Of a DNA stretch of 64,000 nt, positions 28,701 through 36,017 are shown in pieces (position 1 is the stretch's first letter; each line of letters begins with the position of its first letter). The position numbers and the translations under genes were made by a program. Source of the stretch: Gelidibacter mesophilus DSM 14095 (GTDB taxonomy: Bacteria > Bacteroidota > Bacteroidia > Flavobacteriales > Flavobacteriaceae); contig NZ_AUHD01000010.1 in assembly GCF_000423005.1 (NCBI RefSeq), forward strand, positions 1-64,000. The letters are read 5' to 3'. The notes below the pieces were generated by a model. That model did not search any database. It saw nothing but the letters and a program-made list of their open reading frames with translations, and was not told where the DNA came from.

Positions 28701-29069
28701 AAAACGTTTGGCCGTTTCCTTAACAACACCAAAAGCTTCTGGAAGAATAGCATTTAATACGTCTTCAGTAGCCTTGTAAATATCATCTTTGATACGGTCT
28801 ATTTCTAGATAGATATCTTCGCGTTCATCAATGTCTTCTGTTGCTTCAGCGTCTTTTTGAAGTTTCTCAATGTTATCGTTAAAAGGCTGTCGTGCTTCTG
28901 CTATTTTAGATTTGAAATAGTCCGTCTTTGCCCTTAATTCGTCGTGAGACAAAGCTTCCAAAGCTTTTTCAAAGGTTTTAACTTGTTCTACAATAGGAGT
29001 GATGGCTTTGACATCCTGTTTGGATTTATCGCCAACAAAGACCTTTAATACTGAATCTAAAAAAGTCAT
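25716..29069 (-). CDS. secA: Protein translocase ATPase SecA
   Basis: A 1117-residue SecA, the motor that pushes unfolded proteins through SecYEG. The first helicase-like nucleotide-binding domain has Walker A in EMQTGEGKTL and the DEVD box in IVDEVDSVLVDDARTP. The preprotein cross-linking domain and the second helicase domain (MAGRGTDIKL, RQLRGRAGRQGDPG) follow. It is about 200 residues longer than the E. coli protein because of insertions (notably about residues 330-450), as is usual for Bacteroidetes. The cysteine-rich zinc motif at the C-terminus is absent; the protein ends in LAKGDWVLTEE. It has its own promoter and stands alone. Confidence 0.97.
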   Translation of the reverse strand: MTFLDSVLKVFVGDKSKQDVKAITPIVEQVKTFEKALEALSHDELRAKTDYFKSKIAEARQPFNDNIEKLQKDAEATEDIDEREDIYLEIDRIKDDIYKATEDVLNAILPEAFGVVKETAKRFVHNTSITVTASAFDREISGTKDYVTLEDDKATWANSWDAAGKPITWDMIHYDVQLIGGVALHQGKIAEMQTGEGKTLVASLPMYLNALAGKGVHLVTVNDYLAKRDSAWMAPLFEFHGMSVDCIDYHQPNSAARKKAYNADITYGTNNEFGFDYLRDNMAHSPDDLVQRPHHYAIVDEVDSVLVDDARTPLIISGPIPQGERHEFNELKPKVDAIAAAQRHYLTGVLAEAKKLIAEGDTKEGGFKLLRVYRGIPKNKALIKFLSEEGIKQLLQKTENHYMQDNNREMPKVDSELYYVIDEKNNQVELSDKGVEFLSGEDDPNFFVMPEIGMEITKIENQNLSKEKEAEAKEELFRDFGVKSERIHTLNQLLKAYALFEKDIQYVVIDNKVMIVDEQTGRIMDGRRYSDGLHQAIEAKENVKIEAATQTFATVTLQNYFRMYRKLSGMTGTALTEAGEFWEIYKLDVVEIPTNRPIARDDRDDLVYKTKREKYNAVIDEVTKLSQAGRPVLIGTTNVEISELLGKMLTLRKVPHNVLNAKLHKKEADIVAEAGQPGQVTIATNMAGRGTDIKLSEEVKKAGGLAIVGTERHDSRRVDRQLRGRAGRQGDPGSSQFYASLEDNLMRLFGSERIAKMMDRMGLQEGEVIQHSMISKSIERAQKKVEENNFGVRKRLLEYDDVMNAQREVIYKRRRHALHGERLRVDLANMIFDTSEIITQTNKAANDFKNFEFELIRYFSMSSPITEAEFRKMSEQEIAGKIYKAAFQHYKEKMQRNADMAFPVIKNVYETQRDKFKRIVVPFTDGVKSLQVVTDLEKAYETNGKQLINDFEKNITLAIVDDAWKTHLRKMDELKQSVQLAVHEQKDPLLIYKFEAFELFKVMIDQVNKDVISFLFKGELPSETTDAIQEARQTRSKEKLETNKEEIPNLDERSSQSRAAGNTQRQEVVETIVRDKPKIGRNDKVTIKHVLSGENKSLKYKQAEPFLAKGDWVLTEE

Positions 29070-29179
29070 ATGGTATTTTTGTTTACACTGCTATCTTTCT
29101 TGTTGCTCGAGGCAGGAAAGCTCAGGGTACGTTAATATAAATATGTTGTTTGTATGTTGTGTTGCTTTTTTATGGCTCA

Positions 29180-29211
29180 CAAAGATACGGTTTGTGCTAT
29201 GGTAATTAAAA
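29180..29211 (-). promoter_or_regulatory. secA promoter
   Basis: On the minus strand TATCTTTG (29187-29180) is an exact -7 box, preceded after 20 bases by TTTT as a weak -33 element. It predicts a leader of about 100 bases before the secA start, longer than for most genes here. Confidence 0.6.
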
Positions 29212-29223
29212 AATAGCGCACAA

Positions 29224-29248
29224 AAAAAGTCTCATAAGGAGACTTTTT
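29224..29248 (-). terminator. Terminator of the DUF2795 gene
   Basis: AAAAAGTCTC (29224-29233) and GAGACTTTTT (29239-29248) pair over ten bases; on the minus strand the stem runs into T residues. It separates the DUF2795 gene from the secA promoter. Confidence 0.8.
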
Positions 29249-29268
29249 AACAGTTTTTTCTAATTTAT

Positions 29269-29490
29269 TTAATATTCGTCCTCATTCCAGAGGTAGTCTT
29301 CATCTGTTGGATAATCTGACCAAATTTCTTCAATCGAATCATAAGAGTCTCCTTCATCTTCAATCGCTTGTAAATTCTCTACCACTTCTAAAGGTGCACC
29401 AGTACGGATTGCATAATCAATTAATTCGTCTTTGGTGGCTGGCCAAGGCGCATCACTTAAATAAGATGCTAGTTCTAACGTCCAATACAT
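29269..29490 (-). CDS. DUF2795 small acidic protein
   Basis: A 73-residue cytoplasmic protein of the DUF2795 family. The conserved part is LASYLSDAPWPATKDELIDYAIRTG, a small helical unit in which the DUF name is based on a repeat found in actinobacterial and Bacteroidetes proteins. The C-terminal half is highly acidic with aromatic residues. The function is unknown. It has its own promoter (29514-29544) and terminator and lies directly upstream of secA on the same strand, an arrangement I recall from other flavobacteria. The linkage to secA could therefore be functional or merely conserved. Confidence 0.8.
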   Translation of the reverse strand: MYWTLELASYLSDAPWPATKDELIDYAIRTGAPLEVVENLQAIEDEGDSYDSIEEIWSDYPTDEDYLWNEDEY

Positions 29491-29513
29491 TTGTTATTCG
29501 TTTTAAATTTTTG

Positions 29514-29544
29514 CAAAAATAATTTTTTTGTTGATAAAATCAAG
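29514..29544 (-). promoter_or_regulatory. Promoter of the DUF2795 gene
   Basis: On the minus strand TATTTTTG (29521-29514) is an exact TAnnTTTG box, and CTTG (29544-29541) lies 19 bases upstream of it. The start codon follows about 20 bases after the expected start site. Confidence 0.65.
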
Positions 29545-29647
29545 TAAAAAATGAATTATTTAATCACTAATAAAAAGAGCGTATAATTTTTACATAATTT
29601 CTTGATTTATAATATATAAACAAAAAAAATGTAACCGCCTAATTTCC

Positions 29648-30223
29648 TTAAGATTCTTTTTGTGGAATCCATTGGATTTCTTCAGCCTTCAATTCATGAG
29701 ACAACTTTCGTGCCAACACAAAAAGATAGTCAGAGAGACGGTTTAAATAAGTTAAGGATTCGGGTTGAAAAGGTTCTAAGTCATTAAGTGCAGACGCTAA
29801 ACGCTCCGCTCTACGGCACACCGTACGGGATATATGACAGAATGACACTGTTTGATGGCCGCCAGGCAACACGAAGTGCGTCATGTCTGGCAGGCTTTCG
29901 TTCATAAGGTCCATTTCTTTTTCTAAACGTTCGATATCCTCAAACGAAATTTTCGGGATATTCAAGCGTTCTTTTCCGCTTTTAAGGATCGCTTTATTGG
30001 GATCTGTAGCTAATGTTGCACCCACTGTAAATAACCGATCCTGTATAATTATTAAAACGTCTTTGTAATGTTGGGCGATGTTTTGGTCTCTGATCAAGCC
30101 AATATAAGAATTGAGCTCGTCCACGGTTCCGTAACTGTCAATGCGAATATGGTGTTTGGGTACTCTTGTGCCACCAAATAGGGCAGTAGTGCCCTTATCA
30201 CCTGTTTTTGTGTAGATTTTCAT
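29648..30223 (-). CDS. ATP:cob(I)alamin adenosyltransferase, PduO type
   Basis: A 191-residue enzyme that transfers the adenosyl group of ATP to cob(I)alamin to make coenzyme B12. The PduO-type signatures are present: KIYTKTGDKGTTALFGG at the N-terminus forming the ATP site, DSYGTVDELNSYIG, and FVLPGGHQ...SRTVCRRAER near residues 120-145. The fold is a five-helix bundle acting as a trimer in the cytoplasm. The gene stands alone with its own promoter. In flavobacteria it usually supports adenosylcobalamin-dependent methylmalonyl-CoA mutase or ribonucleotide reductase, neither of which lies in this window. Confidence 0.92.
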   Translation of the reverse strand: MKIYTKTGDKGTTALFGGTRVPKHHIRIDSYGTVDELNSYIGLIRDQNIAQHYKDVLIIIQDRLFTVGATLATDPNKAILKSGKERLNIPKISFEDIERLEKEMDLMNESLPDMTHFVLPGGHQTVSFCHISRTVCRRAERLASALNDLEPFQPESLTYLNRLSDYLFVLARKLSHELKAEEIQWIPQKES

Positions 30224-30256
30224 GCTGAACGATTTTTAGATTTAAAGTTCTTTATT

Positions 30257-30286
30257 CAAAGTTACGGGATTTAACTAGTAATGAAA
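30257..30286 (-). promoter_or_regulatory. Promoter of the adenosyltransferase gene
   Basis: On the minus strand TAACTTTG (30264-30257) is an exact -7 box, with TTTC (30286-30283) 18 bases upstream as a near -33 element. Confidence 0.55.
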
Positions 30287-30609
30287 GAATAGAATGGACG
30301 TAAAGAATCAAAAAATATAAAAATATAAAAATCAAAAAAAAGATAAAAAGAATGAATTATGGATAGGTAATGGAATGGACTTTAGTCTATTTTTGATTGA
30401 AACTCATTGATTAAGTGGCGATAGATCTGCGGAAATTTGCCCGTAAGTCAGTCGGGTCTATAGAATCCGTGCGAATAATTTCTGGGTATTTTCGCATACA
30501 CTGTCATTGCGGAGGGACGCGAAAAATGTTATCTTTAAATTGATAAAGGTCAACTCTAATCAGAGAAGTTCAATGCAATGTACTAATTCCTAATTCCTAA
30601 CACCTCATC
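30287..30609. other. Intergenic region with a dispersed-repeat fragment
   Basis: No gene is visible. Near 30500-30521, GTCATTGCGGAGGGACGCG looks like a fragment of the dispersed GTCATTGCGAGG-type sequence common between Bacteroidetes genes. The stretch at 30310-30350 is an A-rich low-complexity tract. Confidence 0.35.
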
Positions 30610-31293
30610 TCAATTCCGCTCGTCACTCTCAATCAACCCATCTCGTAAACGTATGATACGTGCTGCACGTGCGGCCACGTCTTCTTCGTGGGTAACAACG
30701 ATGACGGTATTTCCTGCTTTATGGATATCGTCGAATAATTGTAGAATTTCCAACGAGGTTTTAGAATCTAAATTTCCCGTTGGCTCATCAGCGAGGATAA
30801 TGGACGGCCTATTGACCAAGGCTCTGCCTACGGCCACACGTTGACGTTGACCTCCAGAAAGTTCGTTGGGTTTGTGGTGAATACGATCTGCCAAGCCTAC
30901 ATTGGTCAATACTTCAGTAGCACGAGCATAGCGATCCGCTTTTGAGGCTCCAGCATAAATCATGGGTAAGGCCACATTGTCTAAGGCCGTCGTTCTTGGC
31001 AGTAAGTTAAAGGTCTGGAAAACAAAACCGATTTCTTTATTTCTGATTTCAGCCAACTGATCATCACTCAATTTGCTGACATCTTTATCATTAAGAATAT
31101 ACGTACCGGCTGTTGGCGTATCTAAGCAACCTAAAAGATTCATTAGGGTCGATTTCCCAGAACCTGAAGGTCCCATGATCGCAACATAATCACCACGTTC
31201 AATGTCCAGGTCGATGCCTTTTAATACATAGACGGTTTCTGATCCTAATTGGAAGTTCCTGACGATATTTCTAATGTGAATGACGTTTCCCAT
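30610..31293 (-). CDS. ABC transporter ATPase, LolD/MacB type
   Basis: A 227-residue ABC ATPase. Walker A is in [16 protein letters not shown], the signature in [17 protein letters not shown], Walker B in [12 protein letters not shown] and the switch histidine in VVTHEED. The short length, the [12 protein letters not shown] segment and the ADEPTGNLD signature are those of the MacB/LolD/FtsE group, which works with MacB-like permeases to extrude substrates or lipoproteins rather than to import nutrients. No permease gene is adjacent in the window, so the partner must be elsewhere. The neighbour downstream is a terminator-free gap and the adenosyltransferase. Confidence 0.88.
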   Translation of the reverse strand: MGNVIHIRNIVRNFQLGSETVYVLKGIDLDIERGDYVAIMGPSGSGKSTLMNLLGCLDTPTAGTYILNDKDVSKLSDDQLAEIRNKEIGFVFQTFNLLPRTTALDNVALPMIYAGASKADRYARATEVLTNVGLADRIHHKPNELSGGQRQRVAVGRALVNRPSIILADEPTGNLDSKTSLEILQLFDDIHKAGNTVIVVTHEEDVAARAARIIRLRDGLIESDERN

Positions 31294-31473
31294 GGGTATG
31301 TTTATGGTTCAAAGGTTAAAGATCAAGGTTCAGAAGAATTGAGCATGCCTGAATTTGGTTGGTAATTCAGGATTCCAAATTCCAAACTGTGAACTCAACT
31401 CTGAACTCTGAACTTTTTAAAGTTTGCAAGTTAATTGATTTACGATTAGTTTGACGTTCAATTCGCCGACTTG

Positions 31474-32244
31474 TTACACTCTGATCTTAAAATGTTCTTT
31501 AAATTGTTCTTTTCTAAAAAACACAAGACCCCAATTAAAGGTATCCACGGTTACTGTTACTTGTGGATGATTTTTGATGTTTTCCCAAGCTTCGGTCATG
31601 CCTTTTGACCAGTAAATATCGTCAAAAATAAAAATGGAATTATTATGGGCTTTGGGTAAAAGTTTTTCAAAATAAGTCAAGGTTGCGTCTTGGGAATGGT
31701 GCCCGTCAAAAAAAATCAAATCCCAAGTATCTTTATTTAAGTTTTCAATTACCGATCTAAAATCGCCTTGAACGGTGTTGATATTCGAAAGCTCAGGCTC
31801 AAGCAAATGCTGATGGGCAACTTTTAAGATTTCTGCGCAGCCTTCTATGGTCGTAATTTGAGATTTTGGATTTGCCAGTGCCATGGCATGAGTGCCAATA
31901 CCAAGATTGGTGCCCAATTCTAAAATAGTGTTTGGCTGAAAATATCTGACGATTCTGAAGAGCAATTCCGAAATTTTAAGTGAAGTGCCAGAGGTTTTTG
32001 CGATAGCTTTAATGCTGCGCTCATCAGTCGTGAATACCTTAGATCCTGATCCAAAATCGGTTATCTTGATTGTTTCAGGATTTTGAAGCAAATTAGAACG
32101 GTATGCTTTTAGGATCTTGTATTCAGCATATTCTGATTTGTCATAAAAACATTTGGTAATCAAATTATAAACAAAGGGGGAGTGCGCCCCGTGTTGGTTG
32201 CTTGATTTTAGTAGGAATTTTATGTAGGAAATAAATTGATGCAA
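31474..32244 (-). CDS. Class I SAM-dependent methyltransferase
   Basis: A 256-residue protein with a Rossmann-type methyltransferase domain from about residue 90. The SAM-binding motif is ILELGTNLGIGTHAMAL, followed by the acidic residue of the second strand in ITTIEGC. The motif DLIFFDGHHSQDATLTYF near residues 175-192 resembles catechol-type O-methyltransferases and related class I enzymes. The first 90 residues are a helical lid-like region. The substrate is unknown. It stands alone between an ABC ATPase and a repeat-containing gap. Confidence 0.75.
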   Translation of the reverse strand: MHQFISYIKFLLKSSNQHGAHSPFVYNLITKCFYDKSEYAEYKILKAYRSNLLQNPETIKITDFGSGSKVFTTDERSIKAIAKTSGTSLKISELLFRIVRYFQPNTILELGTNLGIGTHAMALANPKSQITTIEGCAEILKVAHQHLLEPELSNINTVQGDFRSVIENLNKDTWDLIFFDGHHSQDATLTYFEKLLPKAHNNSIFIFDDIYWSKGMTEAWENIKNHPQVTVTVDTFNWGLVFFRKEQFKEHFKIRV

Positions 32245-32658
32245 GGTGTTTGTTTCTGGTTTCTATGGTTTCCCGCCTCCGCAAAAGCTTCGGACGGGCA
32301 GGCTGGTTTCTATTGTTTCAAGTTTCAAGTTAAAAAGCTATTAACGTTTTGGAATTATTTTTTAATGGAACGCTGATGACGCTGATTCTACGGATTTTGA
32401 CTGATTTTATTCTGTAACAAAAAATAAAAACAATAAATATCCAACAGTCGTAACTCCTGCACCTTCGCGGCTCTCCGAGAGACTTCTTTTAACCGCAAAG
32501 ATCGCAACGTTTACGCAACGAACGCAAAGAGTCTATCTTTATATTAAATATGCCAAAAACCAATACTTATAAAAAGTAATAACGCACAATATAGGAAACT
32601 CTGCGTCTCCGCGGCTCTGCAAGAACCACGAGAAGCGCTAGAACCACAAGAATAGGAC
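32245..32658. repeat. Intergenic region built of degenerate dispersed repeats
   Basis: No gene is visible. The stretch holds short motifs typical of dispersed Bacteroidetes repeats. These are a CCGCCTCCGCAAAAGCTTCGG/CGGGCAGG block near 32270-32300, an AACCGCAAAGATCGCAAC tract with ACGCAACGAACGCAAAG near 32490-32530, and CTCTGCGTCTCCGCGGCTC near 32598-32616, which echoes CTTCGCGGCTCTCC near 32464. Confidence 0.45.
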
Positions 32659-34518
32659 TTATTCCCCCAGTTTCTCAGATAATTCAAACCATCGCGCTTC
32701 CTTAGCTGCCATATCATCAATTATTTTCTGCAAATCCAGCGATAACTTATTGATTTGATCTTGACTTAAGGAAGTGTCCAGAAATTTACTTTCAAATGAT
32801 TTTTTGTCCAATTCCAGAGATCGGATTTTGCTTTCCAAAGATTTCAGTTCTTTTTGTTCGTTGTAGGACAACTTGTTGGCTTCATTCTTCTTCGGGTCTG
32901 CTGCCATTGTTTCAATTTTCGCAGGTTCCACATAAGGCGTTGAAACTTCATAATCGCGGTAATCAGAATAATTTCCGGGAAAATCCTCCACTTCACCGTT
33001 GCCTCTAAAAACAAATAAGTGATCTACAATCTTATCCATAAAATATCGGTCATGCGAAACGACGAGCAAGCATCCAGGGAAATCCAAGAGAAATTCCTCA
33101 AGGACATTTAAGGTCACAATATCCAAATCGTTGGTAGGCTCATCCAGTATCAAGAAATTCGGATTCTGGATCAAAATAGTACAGAGATATAAACGCTTTT
33201 GCTCCCCACCACTTAGTTTTTCGACGAAGTCATATTGTTTTTTGCGGTCAAACAAAAAGCGTTCCAACAATTGTGAAGCACTGATCTGTCGCCCTTTGGT
33301 CAGCGGAATATACTCGCCAAACTCCTTAATGACCTCTATTACTTTTTGGCCTTCCTTTATTTTGATCCCATTTTGGGTATAATATCCAAATTTGACGGTG
33401 TCACCAATAATGACTTTTCCAGAATCGGGTACAATTGTCTGCGTTAACATATTTAAGAAAGTCGATTTCCCGGTGCCGTTTTTCCCAATGATCCCAATCC
33501 GCTCTCCATTTTTGAAAACATATTCAAAGCCGTCTAAAATCACCTTGTCGTTAAACGCTTTCGACACTTTATGAAATTCCACAATTTTACTGCCAAGGCG
33601 CTCCATATGGATTTCCAGTTGCACCTGATGGTCGTTTCTGCGCTGATGGGCTTTGGCTTTGATATCCTGAAAATCGTCAATTCGCGATTTTGATTTGGTA
33701 GTCCGTGCTTTCGGTTGACGGCGCATCCAATCCAATTCCTTTTTAAAAAGTTGTTTGGCCTTACCAGTTTCAACCGTTTCATTGAGAACGCGTGCTTCTT
33801 TTTGCTCTAAATAATAAGAGTAATTTCCTTTGTAGGTATATAGTTTGCCATGGTCCAATTCAATAATTTCATTACAGACCCGCTCCAAAAAATACCGATC
33901 GTGGGTGACCATAAACAAAGTCATCTGTGCTTTGGCAAAATATTGCTCCAACCACTCGATCATTTCTAAATCGAGGTGGTTGGTGGGCTCATCCAATATT
34001 AAAAGATCCGGTTCGTTGATGAGTGCTGTTGCCAATGCCAAGCGCTTTTTTTGTCCTCCGGACATGGTTTTAATCTTCTGACTCAGGTCGTCCAACTTCA
34101 ATTGCGAGAGGATTTGCTTAAAGCGCAACTCAAACTCCCAGGCGTTGTGTCTTTCCATACCTTCAAAGGCATGTTGGTAGGCATCAGCGTCTTCGGTATT
34201 TTGAAGGGCTTTCTCATAATCTTCGATGATTTTTAAGATAGGCAGATCAGAATTGAAAATGGTATCTTCAATGGTCATCTCATCTTCAAATTGGGGCGAT
34301 TGCGATAAAAAGGACAATCGCAGGCCTTTTCTGATCACCACTTGACCATTGTCCGGTTGGTCTATTCCAGAAATAATATTTAAAATGGAGGTTTTGCCAC
34401 TTCCATTTTTTGCCACGAATGCAATTTTATCATCTTTATGGATGCTAAAGGAAAGGTCTTCAAATAGCGCAGCGTCGCCATAAGTTTTTGATATCGATTC
34501 AACAGTAAGGTAATTCAA
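32659..34518 (-). CDS. ABC-F family ATPase, Uup-like
   Basis: A 619-residue soluble protein with two tandem ABC ATPase domains and no membrane segment. Domain 1 has Walker A VAKNGSGKTS and signature MSGGQKKRLALA; domain 2 (from about residue 310) has IGKNGTGKSTFL and LSGGEQKRLYLC. The linker between them (about 235-300) is basic and helical, and residues 545-615 form a C-terminal coiled coil. That tail and the overall order are those of Uup, an ABC-F protein that acts on ribosomes or branched DNA rather than in transport. It stands alone on the minus strand. Confidence 0.88.
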   Translation of the reverse strand: MNYLTVESISKTYGDAALFEDLSFSIHKDDKIAFVAKNGSGKTSILNIISGIDQPDNGQVVIRKGLRLSFLSQSPQFEDEMTIEDTIFNSDLPILKIIEDYEKALQNTEDADAYQHAFEGMERHNAWEFELRFKQILSQLKLDDLSQKIKTMSGGQKKRLALATALINEPDLLILDEPTNHLDLEMIEWLEQYFAKAQMTLFMVTHDRYFLERVCNEIIELDHGKLYTYKGNYSYYLEQKEARVLNETVETGKAKQLFKKELDWMRRQPKARTTKSKSRIDDFQDIKAKAHQRRNDHQVQLEIHMERLGSKIVEFHKVSKAFNDKVILDGFEYVFKNGERIGIIGKNGTGKSTFLNMLTQTIVPDSGKVIIGDTVKFGYYTQNGIKIKEGQKVIEVIKEFGEYIPLTKGRQISASQLLERFLFDRKKQYDFVEKLSGGEQKRLYLCTILIQNPNFLILDEPTNDLDIVTLNVLEEFLLDFPGCLLVVSHDRYFMDKIVDHLFVFRGNGEVEDFPGNYSDYRDYEVSTPYVEPAKIETMAADPKKNEANKLSYNEQKELKSLESKIRSLELDKKSFESKFLDTSLSQDQINKLSLDLQKIIDDMAAKEARWFELSEKLGE

Positions 34519-35168
34519 GGTCTATTTTTTTGCAAATAACGGAAATAAAACACAAGGGATTGAATTTCGGTCGTTTTAAAAGAATAATTGAGAGGAATGA
34601 CTTAAGACCGCTTCGCTCTTAAAATTATAAATCAAGATTTAAATAGGGAGGTGAATAGGAATTGGTATAGTTAATTTTAACTTTTTAGCACTAAGATTTT
34701 GTTAGTCGTTCTTAAAATCAGTAGCGAGAAATAGCTGGGTGTTGGATTATTGAAATAGATCAGAAAGACATGCGGAATGAGCTTGATAAGCGTAATAAAT
34801 AATTTAGTGATAAAAAGGGGAAAAAAAACTCCACATAAAGTGTCAGGTACATCAGTGCTTCAATGGACCTCGCTCTAGCAACCAAATATCAATAGGGTAT
34901 AAAGCTGCCCAATTGTTTCCTAAAACATGAGTTTAGCAACTGAGGTGGTTTCTAAGCATTTCATACAAAATAATATTACTCACCACGCGATTTAAAGAAG
35001 GATAGAGGACGTTTTTATAAAACGTTGTACTTTCAATCTAAGCAGATTTATATAAATAGATTTTATTTTAAATCCACCTCGATGCGATTGTAAGGGATCA
35101 TCTCATAATATCGAAAGTGCTATTTTCAAAGCGTACGTCGCCAATATTCCAAAAACATGACGATTTGT
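34519..35168. other. Long intergenic region before the polysaccharide locus
   Basis: About 650 bases with no convincing gene, RNA or repeat. It separates the Uup-like gene (minus) from the divergent polysaccharide operon (plus). The first 100 bases should hold the Uup promoter, but no clear -7 box was found. Confidence 0.35.
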
Positions 35169-35198
35169 TTTGATATTCCTAGTGAAAACTTATATTTG
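35169..35198 (+). promoter_or_regulatory. Promoter of the polysaccharide operon
   Basis: TTTG (35169-35172) and TATATTTG (35191-35198) are separated by 18 bases; the second is an exact TAnnTTTG box. The start codon of the exporter lipoprotein follows 21 bases later. Confidence 0.65.
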
Positions 35199-35219
35199 TC
35201 AAAATACATTTGACCCTTT

Positions 35220-36011
35220 ATGAAACGATTTTTTTTGGTTATGGGATTAATTCTCAGTAGTTTGTTAACGTCCTGTATTCCTCAAAAAGACCTTGTATAT
35301 CTCCAAAATAAAAGCACTGCTACAGATTCTATTCAAAGAATGGTGGAGCAACAGAAGCCCTATCGTGTTCAGATCAATGACATATTAAATATTCGTCTTA
35401 AAGTATTAGATCAGGAAAACGTCAATATTTTTAATCCCATAGGTGAGGAAAACTTGAACGCTAGTGCAGCCGAGCGCGCCTATTTTGATGGCTTTACAGT
35501 AGATGTCCACGGAAGTATAAAAATACCTGAGTTGGGTACTGTTAATGTGCTTGGGTACACTACCGCAGAGATCGAAGAGCATATTAAGCAAAGATTGCTG
35601 GATGAGCAATTCAAAGAAACCGCTAATATGTTTGTGACCGTTAAACTTTCGGGACTACGCTATTCGGCCATGGGAGAAGTAGGGTCGCCGGGGTCGCAAA
35701 TACTATTTCAGGAACGGGTGGATATCTTTCAGGCCATTGCCAATGTGGGTGAAATAGAAATGACCGGCGATCGAAAGGATGTTTTGATCATCAGGCAATA
35801 TCCTCAAGGACAGCAAATCCATCATTTGGATTTGACCGATGTGAATGTTATGAATTCGCCATATTATTATATCCAGCCCAATGATATGATCTATGTGAAG
35901 CCGCTCAAACAAAAATCTTGGGGTACGGGAACGACTGGTAGAGAGACTTTAGTTACAATTGTATCTGTATTGAGCCTTGTAACCACAACCATTTTATTAC
36001 TTAGACTGTAG
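35220..36011 (+). CDS. Polysaccharide export lipoprotein, Wza/BexD-like
   Basis: A 263-residue outer-membrane lipoprotein (signal LLTSC, Cys19). A polysaccharide export domain (Poly_export) lies at about residues 45-140, with PYRVQINDILNIRL at its start. One or two SLBB-type beta-grasp units follow (VSVKLSGLRYSAMGEVGSPG-like region near 140-230). It ends with a hydrophobic helix (residues 242-263), the transmembrane segment that forms the outer-membrane barrel in Wza. It should be the outer-membrane pore of the capsule or exopolysaccharide machine, working with the Wzc-like kinase that begins six bases after its stop. Confidence 0.88.
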   Translation: MKRFFLVMGLILSSLLTSCIPQKDLVYLQNKSTATDSIQRMVEQQKPYRVQINDILNIRLKVLDQENVNIFNPIGEENLNASAAERAYFDGFTVDVHGSIKIPELGTVNVLGYTTAEIEEHIKQRLLDEQFKETANMFVTVKLSGLRYSAMGEVGSPGSQILFQERVDIFQAIANVGEIEMTGDRKDVLIIRQYPQGQQIHHLDLTDVNVMNSPYYYIQPNDMIYVKPLKQKSWGTGTTGRETLVTIVSVLSLVTTTILLLRL

Positions 36012-36017
36012 TTTTTC

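Noticed and set aside
29531-29543. TTGATAAAATCAA as a third CRP/FNR-type site
   Set aside because: The half-sites are separated by three bases instead of four and it overlaps the -33 element of a housekeeping promoter; likely chance in AT-rich DNA.
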